Shown: positions 43,401 through 58,100 of the stretch, in pieces
Layout: the number at the start of each line of letters is the position of its first letter
Position numbering within the stretch: position 1 is the first letter of the stretch
NCBI GenBank assembly: GCA_037043455.1
Contig: JAWPHD010000287.1
Span: 457,203 to 521,202, forward strand
Direction of reading: 5' to 3'
DNA length: 64,000 nt
From: Cyrtodaria siliqua
Taxonomy: Eukaryota; Mollusca; Bivalvia; Adapedonta; Hiatellidae
Notes under the pieces: model-generated
The model's input: the letters and a program-made list of their open reading frames with translations, nothing else
Database searches by the model: none
What the model was told of the DNA's origin: nothing
Translations under genes and position numbers: made by a program

Positions 43401-46400
43401 ATTAAACTTGTTAAAACATTTATCAAAAGAGGTTGTGACCCTATCGTTTTGCAACGCAATGCATGTTAGTGGTTAACACATTTATAGTTCGCCACTATGC
43501 TCTTTTCATCGATTATGACGACGTCTACCTAAATTCTCAAAGGATGGTAGCGTTTCATGCTTGTCTTAAATTGTGTGTTGTCGTACCCTTAATGGGTTGT
43601 TCTCTTGTTGATCTGGATTCTGCCAAGTCATTGAGTACTTGCTTTGTGACTTGCTAGGCTTTTGTTATGTACATTCATATATACATGATCATCGGTGTAT
43701 TATACTGATACTGCCTATTAATGCTGCCTTGTTTGTTGAAGAATATACCCTGGGGGATATCTTTATTAACACTGTCACGTTTTATTGGGATGACAATAGA
43801 GCCAGAATGACGACTGTTGCATCCTGAAGCCTGGTTCATACCCCCACGACTGATGCATCCTGAAGCCTGGTTTATACCCCCACGACTGATGCATCCTGAA
43901 GCCTGGTTTATACCCCCACGACTGTTGCATCCTGAAGCCTGGTTCATACCCCCAGGACGACTGTTGCACCCTGAAGCCTGGTTCATACCCCCAGGACGAC
44001 TGTTGCATCCTGAAGCCTGGTTCATACCCCCAGGACGACTGTTGCATCCTGAAGCCTGGTTCATACCCCCAGGACGACTGTTGCATCCTGAAGCCTGGTT
44101 CATACCCCCAGGACGACTGTTGCATCCTGAAGCCTGGTTCATACCCCCAGGACGACTGTTGCATCCTGAAGCCTGGTTCATACCCCCAGGACGACTGTTG
44201 CATCCTGAAGCCTGGTTCATACCCCCACGACTGTTGCATCCTGAAGCCTGGTTCATACCCCCACGACTGTTGCATCCTGAAGCCTGGTTTATACCCCCAG
44301 GACGACTGTTGCATCCTGAAGCCTGGTTCATACCCCCACGACTGTTGCATCCTGAAGCCTGGTTTATACCCCCAGGACGACTGTTGCATCCTGAAGCCTG
44401 GTTCATACCCCCACGACTGTTGCATCCTGAAGCCTGGTTTATACCCCCAGGACGACTGTTGCATCCTGAAGCCTGGTTCATACCCCCACGACTGTTGCAT
44501 CCTGAAGCCTGGTTTATACCCCCAGGACGACTGTTGCATCCTGAAGCCTGGTTTATACCCCCAGAACGACTGTTGCATCCTGAAGCCTGGTTCATACCCC
44601 CACGACTGTTGCATCCTGAAGCCTGGTTTATACCCCCAGGACGACTGTTGCATCCTGAAGCCTGGTTCATACCCCCAGGACGACTGTTGCATCCTGAAGC
44701 CTGGTTCATACCCCCAGGACGACTGTTGCATCCTGAAGCCTGGTTCATACCCCCAGGACGACTGTTGCATCCTGAAGCCTGGTTCATACCCCCACGACTG
44801 TTGCATCCTGAAGCCTGGTTCATACCCCCAGGACGACTGTTGCATCCTGAAGCCTGGTTTATACCCCCAGGACGACTGTTGCATCCTGAAGCCTGGTTTA
44901 TACCCCCAGGACGACTGTTGCATCCTGAAGCCTGGTTCATACCCCCACGACTGTTGCATCCTGAAACCTGGTTCATACCCCCAGGACGACTGTTGCATCC
45001 TGAAGCCTGGTTCATACCCCCACGACTGTTGCATCCTGAAGCCTGGTTCATACCCCCAGGACGACTGTTGCATCCTGAAGCCTGGTTCATACCCCCAGGA
45101 CGACTGTTGCATCCTGAAGCCTGGTTCATACCCCCAGGACGACTGTTGCATCCTGAAGCCTGGTTCATACCCCCACGACTGTTGCATCCTGAAACCTGGT
45201 TTATACCCCCAGGACGACTGTTGTATCCTGAAGCCTGGTTCATACCCCCAGGACGACTGTTGCATCCTGAAGCCTGGTTCATACCCCCAGGACGACTGTT
45301 GCATCCTGAAGCCTGGTTCATACCCCCAGGACGACTGTTGCATCCTGAAGCCTGGTTCATACCCCCACGACTGTTGCATCCTGAAACCTGGTTCATACCC
45401 CCAGGACGACTGTTGCATCCTGAAGCCTGGTTCATACCCCCACGACTGTTGCATCCTGAAGCCTGGTTTACACCCCCAGGACGACTGTTGCATCCTGAAG
45501 CCTGGTTTATACCCCCAGGACGACTGTTGCATCCTGAAGCCTGGTTCATACCCCCACGACTGTTGCATCCTGAAACCTGGTTCATACCCCCAGGACGACT
45601 GTTGCATCCTGAAGCCTGGTTCATACCCCCACGACTGTTGCATCCTGAAGCCTGGTTCATACCCCCAGGACGACTGTTGCATCCTGAAGCCTGGTTCATA
45701 CCCCCAGGACGACTGTTGCATCCTGAAGCCTGGTTCATACCCCCAGGACGACTGTTGCATCCTGAAGCCTGGTTCATACCCCCACGACTGTTGCATCCTG
45801 AAACCTGGTTTATACCCCCAGGACGACTGTTGCATCCTGAAGCCTGGTTCATACCCCCAGGACGACTGTTGCATCCTGAAGCCTGGTTCATACCCCCAGG
45901 ACGACTGTTGCATCCTGAAGCCTGGTTCATACCCCCAGGACGACTGTTGCATCCTGAAGCCTGGTTCATACCCCCAGGACGACTGTTGCATCCTGAAGCC
46001 TGGTTCATACCCCCAGGACTGTTGCATCCTGAAGCCTGGTTCATACCCCCAGGACGACTGTTGCATCCTGAAGCCTGGTTCATACCCCCAGGACGACTGT
46101 TGCATCCTGAAGCCTGGTTCATACCCCCAGGACGACTGTTGCATCCTGAAGCATGGTTCATACCCCCAGGACGACTGTTGCATCCTGAAGCCTGGTTCAT
46201 ACCCCCAGGACGACTGTTGCATCCTGAAGCCTGGTTCATACCCCCAGGACGACTGTTGCATCCTGAAGCCTGGTTCATACCCCCACGACTGTTGCATCCT
46301 GAAACCTGGTTCATACCCCCAGGACGACTGTTGCATCCTGAAGCCTGGTTCATACCCCCAGGACGACTGTTGCATCCTGAAGCCTGGTTCATACCCCCAG

Positions 46401-49400
46401 GACGACTGTTGCATCCTGAAGCCTGGTTCATACCCCCAGGACTGTTGCATCCTGAAACCTGGTTCATACCCCCAGGACGACTGTTGCATCCTGAAGCCTG
46501 GTTCATACCCCCAGGACGACTGTTGCATCCTGAAGCCTGGTTCATACCCCCAGGACGACTGTTGCATCCTGAAGCCTGGTTCATACCCCCACGACTGTTG
46601 CATCCTGAAACCTGGTTCATACCCCCAGGACGACTGTTGCATCCTGAAGCCTGGTTCATACCCCCAGGACGACTGTTGCATCCTGAAGCCTGGTTCATAC
46701 CCCCAGGACGACTGTTGCATCCTGAAGCCTGGTTCATACCCCCAGGACGACTGTTGCATCCTGAAGCCTGGTTCATACCCCCAGGACGACTGTTGCATCC
46801 TGAAGCCTGGTTCATACCCCCAGGACGACTGTTGCATCCTGAAGCCTGGTTCATACCCCCACGACTGTTGCATCCTGAAACCTGGTTCATACCCCCAGGA
46901 CGACTGTTGCATCCTGAAGCCTGGTTCATACCCCCAGAAAGACTGTTGCATCCTGAAGCCTGGTTCATACCCCCAGGACGACTGTTGCATCCTGAAGCCT
47001 GGTTCATACCCCCAGGACTGTTGCATCCTGAAACCTGGTTCATACCCCCAGGACGACTGTTGCATCCTGAAGCCTGGTTCATACCCCCAGGACGACTGTT
47101 GCATCCTGAAGCCTGGTTCATACCCCCAGGACGACTGTTGCATCCTGAAGCCTGGTTCATACCCCCAGGACTGTTGCATCCTTAAACCTGGTTCATACCC
47201 CCAGGACGACTGTTGCATCCTGAAGCCTGGTTCATACCCCCAGGACGACTGTTGCATCCTGAAGCCTGGTTCATACCCCCAGGACGACTGTTGCATCCTG
47301 AAGCCTGGTTCATACCCCCACGACTGTTGCATCCTGAAGCCTGGTTCATACCCCCAGGACGACTGTTGCATCCTGAAGCCTGGTTCATACCCCCAGGACG
47401 ACTGTTGCATCCTGAAGCCTGGTTCATACCCCCAGGACGACTGTTGCATCCTGAAGCCTGGTTCATACCCCCACGACTGTTGCATCCTGAAGCCTGGTTC
47501 ATACCCCCAGGACGACTGTTGCATCCTGAAGCCTGGTTCATACCCCCAGGACGACTGTTGCATCCTGAAGCCTGGTTCATACCCCCACGACTGTTGCATC
47601 CTGAAGCCTGGTTCATACCCCCAGGACGACTGTTGCATCCTGAAGCCTGGTTCATACCCCCAGGACGACTGTTGCATCCTGAAGCCTGGTTCATACCCCC
47701 AGGACGACTGTTGCATCCTGAAGCCTGGTTCATACCCCCACGACTGTTGCATCCTGAAGCCTGGTTCATACCCCCAGGACGACTGTTGCATCCTGAAGCC
47801 TGGTTCATACCCCCAGGACGACTGTTGCATCCTGAAGCCTGGTTTATACCCCCACGACTGTTGCATCCTGAAGCCTGGTTCATACCCCCACGACTGTTGC
47901 ATCCTGAAGCCTGGTTCATACCCCCAGGACGACTGTTGCATCCTGAAGCCTGGTTCATACCCCCAGGGTCGTTTTGCCACTGACCGTTCCAAGGTCATCT
48001 ATTTTATTGGTGTCATATATTGCCTTTTATTCATCTTTGTAATTATTGTTTGTTTCTATGCATGTTTGTGATTGTCACTGGTCCTTGAATGCTACATGTC
48101 CTTTCATATCTACTTGTGTAAACCAGCTTTAAAAGTCGGTATTAATACGCTTTATTCAATAGAAATGAATTGTTACATTCACGTTTAAAAGAAAATAAGT
48201 CGGGAGTTCGGGAAGTAGGTCCTTCGAAATATTCGTTGATTATCCATGCTTGTTTTCCTTTCTTTCCCTAAATGTCTTAACTGAATCGATTTGATTCCTT
48301 TTGTTATATATTAAGATCCTGTATAGAAAAGGCATTAATGCAATTGAAGGTTAAAGTAAATATGAAGGTTTACCGAAAAGAAATATAAGAATGACAAGTG
48401 TACAATAAAATGAAAAGATAAGAGCTTGGCAAATCAATACACATAGCACACATTATTGCATGTTACCTGGTAAAACCAACACTTCTACCGTGTCAGTATC
48501 TGTATGTCCGGACGCGTCCTCGACCGTCAGTTCGTATGTGTAACGTCCACCTGTCAATCCATACAGATTTAAATTGGGTTGGTCAGTACCGTCTTCTATG
48601 GCGCCAGGTGTTCCGTCAATTAACCGCCATTGATATTTAACGATTCCTACGTCGTCGCTGCTCTGGTCCCCTCTCAGCGAAAGGGTGTCAGACGGAAGTT
48701 GTAGTACATAGTCTTGTCCAGCATTGGCAATAGGCGGGTCATCTAAAATAAATAAATGTAAGCAAATAAGTGTTCAGCATAAAAAATGTGGCTTTTTAAG
48801 TAGAATACCGTTTAATCTGGTGCTATGGGCAGTGGGAGGTGTTGCTGCATACATTACCTCACATGAACAGACTCAATAAACCCGAGTCTGCTTGTTTATT
48901 CTCTTGGCTGTGTTTGTTGCTTCCAAAGCATCTCCCGTATCAGTTTTTATTAAATACTAGTTTACAGTAATATTTCATATACAAATGAGTTCAAACAGAA
49001 TTCTCGAATGCTTTGACAATTGGAGACTTAAAATTATCTCCCAATCATCTCGCTTCTGGTTTTATCGGGACTCATCTAAAACATGTATACGTTGCTTCCA
49101 AGGGATCCCCTTTTCAGTATGTCTTTACATTCACACTAGCGTTTGTTTAGTGCTGTGTGGCGGATGTAAAAATCAGTAGTGTTATTGTTTCCCGTAGTTT
49201 GGGATAAGCAAGCCGATTCTGTGCGGTTTTAAAATAAAATACCGCTTAAGCCGGTGCTAGTTGTGTGGCTTTGGAGTTGTTGCACAATACATTACCTCTC
49301 ATGAACAGATTCAAAAAACCGAGACTGTTACTTTTCTCTGTTGTTTGTATGTGTTGCTTTCAAGGGATCCCCAATATTTATCTTTACTGTGATCAACTTG

Positions 49401-52128
49401 GTCCGGGTATTTTGTACTCTGCGCTATTTTTATCTAGACGCCGCCCTTCTTTAAATGAGTTCTTGTATAAATTGCATTTGTTTCAAGCAGTAAGCTTGTT
49501 ATGACTGTGTATTTTCATTCAATAAGACATACAAGTTGAAACAGATTTGAACAAAACAAATAAATTGCAAGGGTTCATACCTAAATGAAATGCATCATGC
49601 AATAACCAAAAAGCAATAACAACTGAGGTGAAACAAATAGTTAAACCAATATGTTTGTAAAGCGTTATCAACGGAGACATAGGCCAGTAATTATAGCCGA
49701 AATTAAGAGTCAAGAGTCAAACAAATTCCAACAGAAAGTATTTTAGGATTTTTAGAATCACTGACATGTAATGAGTTTCATAAAAAAAAGTCCCGAAGAT
49801 AAAGATGGTGGGAAATTTGGGGTAAAACTTGCATTTTTAAGAGAAAATCTCCGGAAACTGGAATAATTTTATAAAAAAAATTTGAGCAAATTAAAATCAT
49901 TTAATAGTGCGGAAATGCTCTTCGAGCTGCATCAAACTTGGAAAAAACGAATAAAATCGTTGATTTCTGTAATACATTTAGTGTTACTAGGCTAAAAATT
50001 TAAAAAAATACTAAATGAGCTATGTAGGACCATAATTTTCCCAGATCACATTTTTCACACGTGTGAAGAATAGGATCCTATTCGTCACAGATGTGAAGAA
50101 TGGAATCTCATTTTTCACACAACACAGTCATATATTTCACATTTCCTGTGAAATTTGTGATCGATGAAGGTTTTTGATGTGTCATGAAATCGCATTCTTC
50201 ACATTTCAATATTAATGTGCAATTTTACCAAAGATGTGCATTTTTACATCTGAATCGCATTTTTCACATATTGCTGGGTTATGAACTCCGAAATGTATTT
50301 ACCGTAAGTCATATGCTATTAGGTTCGTTTCCATAGAAACTGATCCATCAAAAAGGGTTAATGTATAGTAACTTGGGAGTTGTTGGTAGCGTGGTCGAAT
50401 TTGTTGTTGCTAGGCGCTGTCGCCGTAGCGGTGCGGGTTCGATCCCGGCTAGTGCCAAACTAAATTGTAATAGATGTTCATTATGGTATGGTACATGTCC
50501 ATGTGTTAGCATTTCGTGTCTGGGCTGTAACTTTGTAACGAAATGAGGAATTTTAAAATAACTTGGCACAAATATTCACATATGAAGGCGATGTGCAGAG
50601 CGCATGCTTCGACCGCCTCGGGTCAATGTCAAGGTCTCACATTGATGTTAAAAGACATTTTATTATATTTCGTGTCCGCTCCATACCTCCTAAATCCCTG
50701 AAAGGATTTTCATGAAACTCGGGCATGTATGTCCATCATCTCATCGCGGCGTGGCCCACTGCATACTCGTTAGCGCGTTGGACTTGCGATCGGAGGGTCG
50801 TAGGTTTGAACCCTACTCGGAACACGTCCATGATAAAATTGGTCGGAAGCAAAGGAAATAATTAAATAATTATTCTATGCATGTGTATCAAACAATTATC
50901 ACTATAACAGAGACCAAAATCCCTGTTATAAGCCAAAATCCGTAATCAATGAATACGGGTCTTATTCCGTACTCAAGAGCACCATGTGTAAGAATGGTCG
51001 TAGGCAAAACATGTTATCCTCTATAAATATAGACACTTATTATTATCGAGAAAACGTGCAGAACCCATGTTCGAGGCGCGTCGGCTCAAGGTCACGGTTG
51101 AAGGTCAAATATCCTAGCCCAGGATTTGGCGAATATTTCGTGTCCGCTCCTAAACCCCTTGAAGAATTTTCATAAAACTAGGTTCAAATCTTCACCTCAT
51201 CGAGGCGACGTGCAGAACCCACGTTACAGGTGAGTCAGCTCAAGTTAAAGGTTGCGGTTGCAGGTCAAAGATTTGAGCCCAGGATTTCGTCTCCGAACCA
51301 TATCTCCTAAACCACTTGTAGGATTTCATGAAACTTGGTTCAGATCTTCACCTCATCATGCATGAGGAAGTTATGGAGCAGACACGTGAAAACGGACCAA
51401 CAGGACCGACTCACGGAATCGAGCAATCCTACATGTTTTACCGCATAGTTTAGCCAAGATGTCCCTAATTAAAGCGGTCACATTGGCCAACAAGGAAAGA
51501 GATGTTGCTATACATGTATCAAGTACAATATATTTTTTGTAAACATACATGTCCCTACTGGTCGTGGACAACATGTATACACAGTTTGAGAATCACAGCA
51601 CAATCGTTCTTAAGTGATAGCAAATGTATTCTTGGCGAAGGTCATCTTGATATTGACCTAATTATTAAAAAGGGTTATCTACTGGTCATGTCCAAACTGC
51701 ATACCAAAATTACGGATCCCAGGCGCAACTGTTCTTGAGTTATTGATTTGTCCCACGTAAAGCGACCTTGAACTTTGACCTACTGACCTCAAAATCAGTA
51801 GGGATCAACTGCTGGTCATAATTAACCTCCATACCAAGTGTTTGAGGAGCGTAGACCCAACCATTCTCTACTGTATCGTTCCATTGTCCAAAGTCACCGC
51901 GACCTTGACATTTAACTTCAAAATCAATACGCGTGACCAACGCGCATACAGATTAAGGGTACTATGCCTAACTGTCCTCAAGAGCGCAAAGGCGATATGC
52001 ACAACTAGGTTTGGTACCAATCACTTGTGTGAATCTGGCCAGGGGTTATGGAGACAGACAGACGGACGGACGGACGGACAGACAGACGTCGAAGGCAAAA
52101 CAATAATAATTACATATCTGCCCCTCAA

Positions 52129-52174
<46 letters not shown>

Positions 52175-55100
52175 CCATAAATACGTGCAACACTAAAAGG
52201 CACGGACAGAATCTGTGAAAAATGTGATTTTCTTGTTAACCCCCTTTTTGGACAAACACATATGTCACATTTGAAAATGTGAAGAATAGGATCTTATTCT
52301 TCACAAGTGTGTGAAAAATGTGATCTGGGAAAATTATGGTCCTACAGAGCTATATACAAATAACTTTATTTTTGGGTCTAAAAATGTGTTTTTCATAAAA
52401 AAATCGCTGAAAAGAGGAATCATTTTGTAATAAGATGTTTGAACATAAACTAATCTAGTGAGAGTGATAAAATGGAGCACAATTATATATACAAATGTTT
52501 CATTGTGTCGTAAGTTAAGGTGAAAGTTCACATTGTGAGATTTTGGGGCAAAATATTGAAACAAATGAATAAAATCGCTGATTTCTGTAATACATTCGTA
52601 GTACAGTGCCCGTTTTATGGAACAGATTACGACAAGTTTGCTCTTAAGTAAAATGTATTGCTATACTCAGCAAAAATAGAAACGTCCCTCTTTTAAGCTG
52701 TGATTTGCATAGGGTTGACTTTGTTACACTTTGTACACCAATCTAGATACAATTTCATCATTTTTTACTTATCACTCAATCATTATGATCCATATTTATA
52801 ATCATCAAAACCCAAAGTTTGTCTGCTACTGCTAAAACATGTTTTATTCAAATTGCGAAATCACTATTTTTTATTATAAAGGGAGGTAATCTGAAAATAT
52901 TCGTTTTTGAAAGCTGTATTACGCAAAATGAGTGAAAAGATCAGCGTATTTTCTATTTTGTTGTGGTGATGAGGTCATTCTCTGATTATTTCAATATAAC
53001 AAAACTGGGTTAACTCAAAGTTTTAACCACAAGACCCGGAAATGCTGTTTAAACCAAATCAAGGGGAATAAGTTTGCCCACAAGTTTGATTCAAAGAAAA
53101 TTGTTTTCATGACAGTGCTGGCTTTTAACAAAGGTATTGGCATATAAGATTAAATAAAATATGATTTCATTGTGTCTAAATCTATGGGTAAAGTTGGGGA
53201 CGTTTCTATTTTTGCTCAATAAATAAAAAAGTTCATAAACAGGTTTTTAAACTATCTAAAACATATATTGTTCATTGAATCTTTACACTCTTAATTGTTT
53301 GCTTCAAATGCTTTTAAGAAATATGGTGGAAGGTATTTTATTTTGACTTACGATAAAAATTATCAAATTAAAGTTGTTTCTTGAAACAGGCCCCAGGCCT
53401 ATAAGCTATAGAAGTAGGTAAATGAATAACGGGAACGAAAATACAGCATACTATATTCATTTTAAAGTGAGGAAACCTTCTTCCAAACCCATCTTCATGT
53501 GAAACACGGAATCAGAGATTGATAAGACGCTAAAATTAAATTAAAACAATTGTCCTGCATCAAAAATCACTGAAAAAGAATCATTTTCAAATAAGTATTT
53601 CAACAAATATAATTGAAGTGAAAAAATGGTGTACAAAACGTACATTACATGTTTGATAATATCAGAACTTCAGAAGTGAATAAGATGCTCAAATTGCGAG
53701 GTCAGGGTCAAAACGAGGAACACAAATGGAGAAAAAACACCAATGTTTTTGTGATAAAATCAAATTACTAGGCTTTAATAATGAAGTATGTATGAACTAA
53801 AAGAGACATTTGTAAACAAATACTCGGTCTACAATTGATATCACACCTATGTGTTTCGATGAAAATCTTAACATTGAGTTATCCGGAAGTCAACGGGACA
53901 GAAAATAGTTCATTGTTGCTGTAAAATGTAAGATATGCATTGCATGTTTGTTACTACAATAACGATGAAGGTTATATCAGCGATTCCATGTAAATAAAGT
54001 ATATACAGATATATCGGCCAAATGACATTGTAAAACTGATGATAATTTTGGGTTTGACTTTTAATGGCTTTTGCAGGGAATCTACTGAGGTCTAGGGCGC
54101 CCCCCATATTAGTATGACATAGCCATTATGGATTCCTTCTACATAAATTCGAAATATGATTCCTTGGAATTTATCGAGTTGTTGCGAATGCTAAGAGATC
54201 ATTTCCCACAAAGCAATGAGCAACGATGTGTCAGTATCAAGGGTAAGATGAATGGAAATGCTTTTTTTTTGCGAAACAATTTTCATCAACATTCGCTGAA
54301 AACCAGAATCGTTTTTAAAATCGTTTTAGCTTAAACAAAAAATACTATACTCAGCAAAAATAGAAACGTCCCTCTTTTAAGCTGTGATTTGCATAGGGAT
54401 GACTCTGTTACACTTAGTACACCAATCTAGATACAATTTCATCATTTTATACTTATCACAATCATTCTGATCAATATTAATAATCATCAAAAACCAAAGT
54501 TTGTCTGTTGCTGCTAAAACATGTTTTATTCAAATTGCGAAATCACTATATTTTTATTATAAAGAGAGGTAATCTGAAAATATTCGTTCTTGAAAGGTGT
54601 ATGGCGCAAAAATGAGTGAAAATATCAGCGTATTTTCTCTATTTTTGTGGTGATGCGGTCATTCTCTGTTTATTTCAATATAACAAAACTGTGTTACCTC
54701 AAAGTTTTAACCACCAGACCCGGAAATACTGTTTAAACCGAATCAAGGGGAATAAGTTAGCCCACAAGTTTGATTCAAAGAAAAATGTTTTCATGACAGT
54801 GCTGACCTTTAACAAAGGTATTGGCATAAAAGATTAAATATAATATAATTTCATTGTGTCTAAATCTATGGGTAAAGTTGGGGACGTTTCTATTTTTGCT
54901 CAGTATATGATGTCACAAAATGTTTAACTATTCAATGTACATAATTATATCAAAGTTTTTCATTGTATTTGAAATTAAGAAGAATGCTCAAACCGTGATT
55001 CTATTTGACGACTTGCTTAACAATTGCATAGAATCACCCTTTTCATACACAAAGTACTTGGTTATAAATTAAAAAAGTGTAGAAAGATCATTTTCTTGTA

Positions 55101-58100
55101 TCAGTTTGGCGCATTATAAGTGTTGCGCATGTGCACTACTGTGTCAGAAATAAGTCCACAAGCATACGAGGCTTTATGATTTGGGTGAAAAAAATGCAAA
55201 ATAGACATAAACCGATTTTCAAGTATTTTGGAAGCTATGAAATATTGCCTTATATATGTACTCGCACAGTTTCATTATTTCAAGATTGAATTAGATACAC
55301 ACATTGCGGACATGTTGAAAACAAGTATACTCAAACATTGATAATTTTTGTAATTGATAGGAATAGTGGACTAGAAGATTTTCATGTGTCTAGAGTAAAT
55401 ATATTTTTACTTTTTTTATAATGGATAAAAGGATGCATGTTGGAATAATTAAATGTCCTAACCCCTGTGATGCTATGAACTGTTTTGTTATGCGTAAAAT
55501 ATACCGTTTTCAATTGAGTAGAACAGTAATTGAGTGTATCAACAATTTGCACGTCACATATGCTATTTGTATTTGTAACCGGTTAACACTCATATTAGGT
55601 TATATTGGGAAAGCAGTTTCAGATGGAGATGCCATGAAGGGTGAAGGTTCCCATCAGACATGCCTCCGCAAAGGAGCGAACCCATGCGGGGCAGAGTATT
55701 TGAGATGTAGGATGAAGTTTCCCATCATGCATGCCTCGGGAGCGAACCATTGGGGCAGAGGCCTGTGACTCCAAAGCCATGGTCATATCCACTGGGTTAG
55801 CGAGGCCTCTTGTTTGTAACCAAGCTTGTATACATATGTAAATTCATGTTTATAGCTTTTTATAGAGTGTGAGGAGTTTAGTCCAAAACACAAATTTTGT
55901 ATTAACGTATACAATTATTTTGGAAAAAATAATAATAGTGATGGATATGCATGTTTTACAAGTGTAGTAATATTATGCTACACCTGAAACCACCAGTTGT
56001 GTAAAGTTTGTACCAAACATTTTCGTACAAGAGATGTCTGCTAGTTAGCTAAATATATGGATTATCCCACTAGAAACAAACTAGTCTTCCATCACAATCG
56101 TCTTTTAAATAACATATATACCTTGGTGTTTTCAACAAATAAGTGAGGTCATTGCATGTTAATGAAAGGTTATATACATCATGAACAACTAAAACAATGT
56201 AATCAAAGTGTACATTTATAGCATTGTGTAACAGGTTTTTGTAGAAAGCATGGAAAGCATGGAATCTCATGTATCCAGTGCCAAAATGTAAGCTCTATGA
56301 ATTATATAGAAATTGAGATTCATTTAAATTAAGCTTTTAGTTATTTGATCACCTTTTTCTTACATAAACAAGCAATAATATTAGGTAATGTGAACAACTT
56401 CGACATGAGTATTGCGCAAAATTTCAAAATTGATAATTTCATACAGTTACTTTGAACGTGTTTTTAAAACTTATCATACAGTGTCCGGTGATCTTTCTCA
56501 TTTAAATGTAATTATCACACCTAAAGATAAAACATATTGCACCATTTTAATATAAGTTACCATATGTGCTATTTAAATGATTATAAACCCTGTTGTAATG
56601 ATTGCTTGAACAATATTTCCGCCACATATTCAATGAAATGTTTACAATATGTTTATCAAAAGGTTATAAATGCATATGTATGTAATTATATCATGTTTTT
56701 CCTTCATTATTTTATATATAAAATTCCAGATGATGTAAACATGATCCATGGTCGTAACCATTGTAACTAGACATTTATTCAACGGACCTTTTGTTTGCTG
56801 CAGACCTTAAAATTGAGCATCTAAGTATATTTCTGATACTATAAAAAATTGTGATATATGCATATATAGGATAGTATCACTTCAAGTCGATTGTGTATAT
56901 TCAAAATACATCTTACTAATGATTCCTGTTTACAACATTTTTTTATGAAAAAGCATTTTGCCACCCGAACATAATGCATTTTTCAACAGTATACGCCTGA
57001 TGACTTTTTTGGGGCACATCCTTGCATCTTGCTCTAATGAAAACCATTAGAGATAATCATTTTATAATTCATTTCCCTACTTCTTTAGCTTAAAGGCTGT
57101 ACTACAACTGTATTACAGAAATCAACGATTTTATTCATTTTTTTTTCAAAATTTTGCCCAAAAATCTCACAATGTGAACTTTCACATTAACTTACGACAC
57201 AATGAAACATTTGTATATATAATTGTGCACCATTGTATCACTTCCATTAGATTAGTTTATGTTCAAACATCTTATTGTCGTGCTTGGCCGTTTCCAAATG
57301 TCCATTATCATACTCTTTATTACAAAATGATTCCTTTTTTCGGAGATTTTTTATGAAAAACACATTTTTAGACCCAAAAATAAAGTCATTTTTTCGTCGT
57401 ATGCTAAAGGACTTTTTTCTGGCACATTTCTGTACCTTTCAATGTCCAAAACAGTAAGGAACTAATTGTTTATAGCTCATTTAGTATCTTTTTAATTTAT
57501 AGCCTTGTAACACCAAATGTATTACAGAAATCAACGATTTTATTCATTTTTTCCAAGTTTTGCCAAAAATCTCATATTATTAACCACATATCCATCTATA
57601 ACACCTTGATTTACATAGAGATGCATTTGGAAGAGCATTTCCGCACTATTAAATGATTCTAATTTGCTCAAATGATTTTTAATAACATTATTCCAGTTTC
57701 CGGAGATATTCTCTTAAAAACGCAACTTTTATCCCAAAATTTAGCATTTCCCACCATCTTTATCTTCGGGACTTTTTTTCTGAAACTCATTACATGTCAG
57801 TGATTCTAAAAATCCTAAAATACTTTCTGTTGGAATTTGTTTGACCTTAAAACCTATAATTACTAGACTAACAGGTCATTACTGTTTTTCATGGTAATTT
57901 TACCTGGTAAAACAACGACGTCAACTCTATCTGTGTCCCTCAATCCTTTGTCGTCTGTAACTGTGAGAGAAAATGTGTAATCTCCGGGTTTGAGCTCGCT
58001 TAACTTTAAGACCGCCGTTCTCTCTCTGTCCATATTGATAGTGTCGTCTCCTTTCTGCAGCCTCCACCTATATCTAACAATCCGCCCGTCATCGTGACTT

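Larger units (their letters stand above)
50023..52346. mobile_element. Nested 2.3-kb TIR element with 6-bp target duplication
   Basis: Starts TGTAGGACCATAATTTTCCC and ends with its reverse complement (GGGAAAATTATGGTCCTACA). The target duplication is GAGCTA at 50017-50022 and 52347-52352. Removing it restores the left arm of the surrounding element. The subterminal regions repeat CACATTTTTCACA-type words. The interior holds tRNA-like segments, bivalve-type tandem blocks (50580-50760, 51055-51200, 51200-51360) and a GAT microsatellite, but no transposase. Confidence 0.85.
49685..57868. mobile_element. Large inverted-repeat element, about 8.2 kb, with nested insertions
   Basis: The left arm (49685-50022, continued at 52353-52620 after a nested element) is the reverse complement of the right arm (57090-57868). 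Examples are CAAATTCCAACAGAAAGTAT at the outer end against ATACTTTCTGTTGGAATTTG, and AACTTTCACATT deeper in. Both arms end near AGTAATTATAG. The interior (53222-54349, 54906-57090) is AT-rich and shows no coding region I can support. Two short similar blocks occur at 55630-55780. I see no clear target duplication. It occupies the intron between PKD-4 and PKD-5. Confidence 0.78.

Noticed and set aside
43675..47998. Open frames of 1,161, 1,407 and 1,122 codons, looking like repetitive structural proteins
   Set aside because: They are open in several frames and on both strands because unit lengths are 36 and 39 bp. They start and end at array edges within a retroelement and show no codon preference or splice context.
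50747..50825. Possible functional tRNA gene
   Set aside because: A- and B-box-like words are present, but I cannot fold an acceptor stem or anticodon arm; more like a SINE head.
52021..52203. Poly-Met and poly-Ile frames
   Set aside because: Caused by the GAT microsatellite.
55421..55768. 115-codon plus-strand ORF
   Set aside because: It lies in the large inverted-repeat element and runs through a local duplicated block. No domain recognised.
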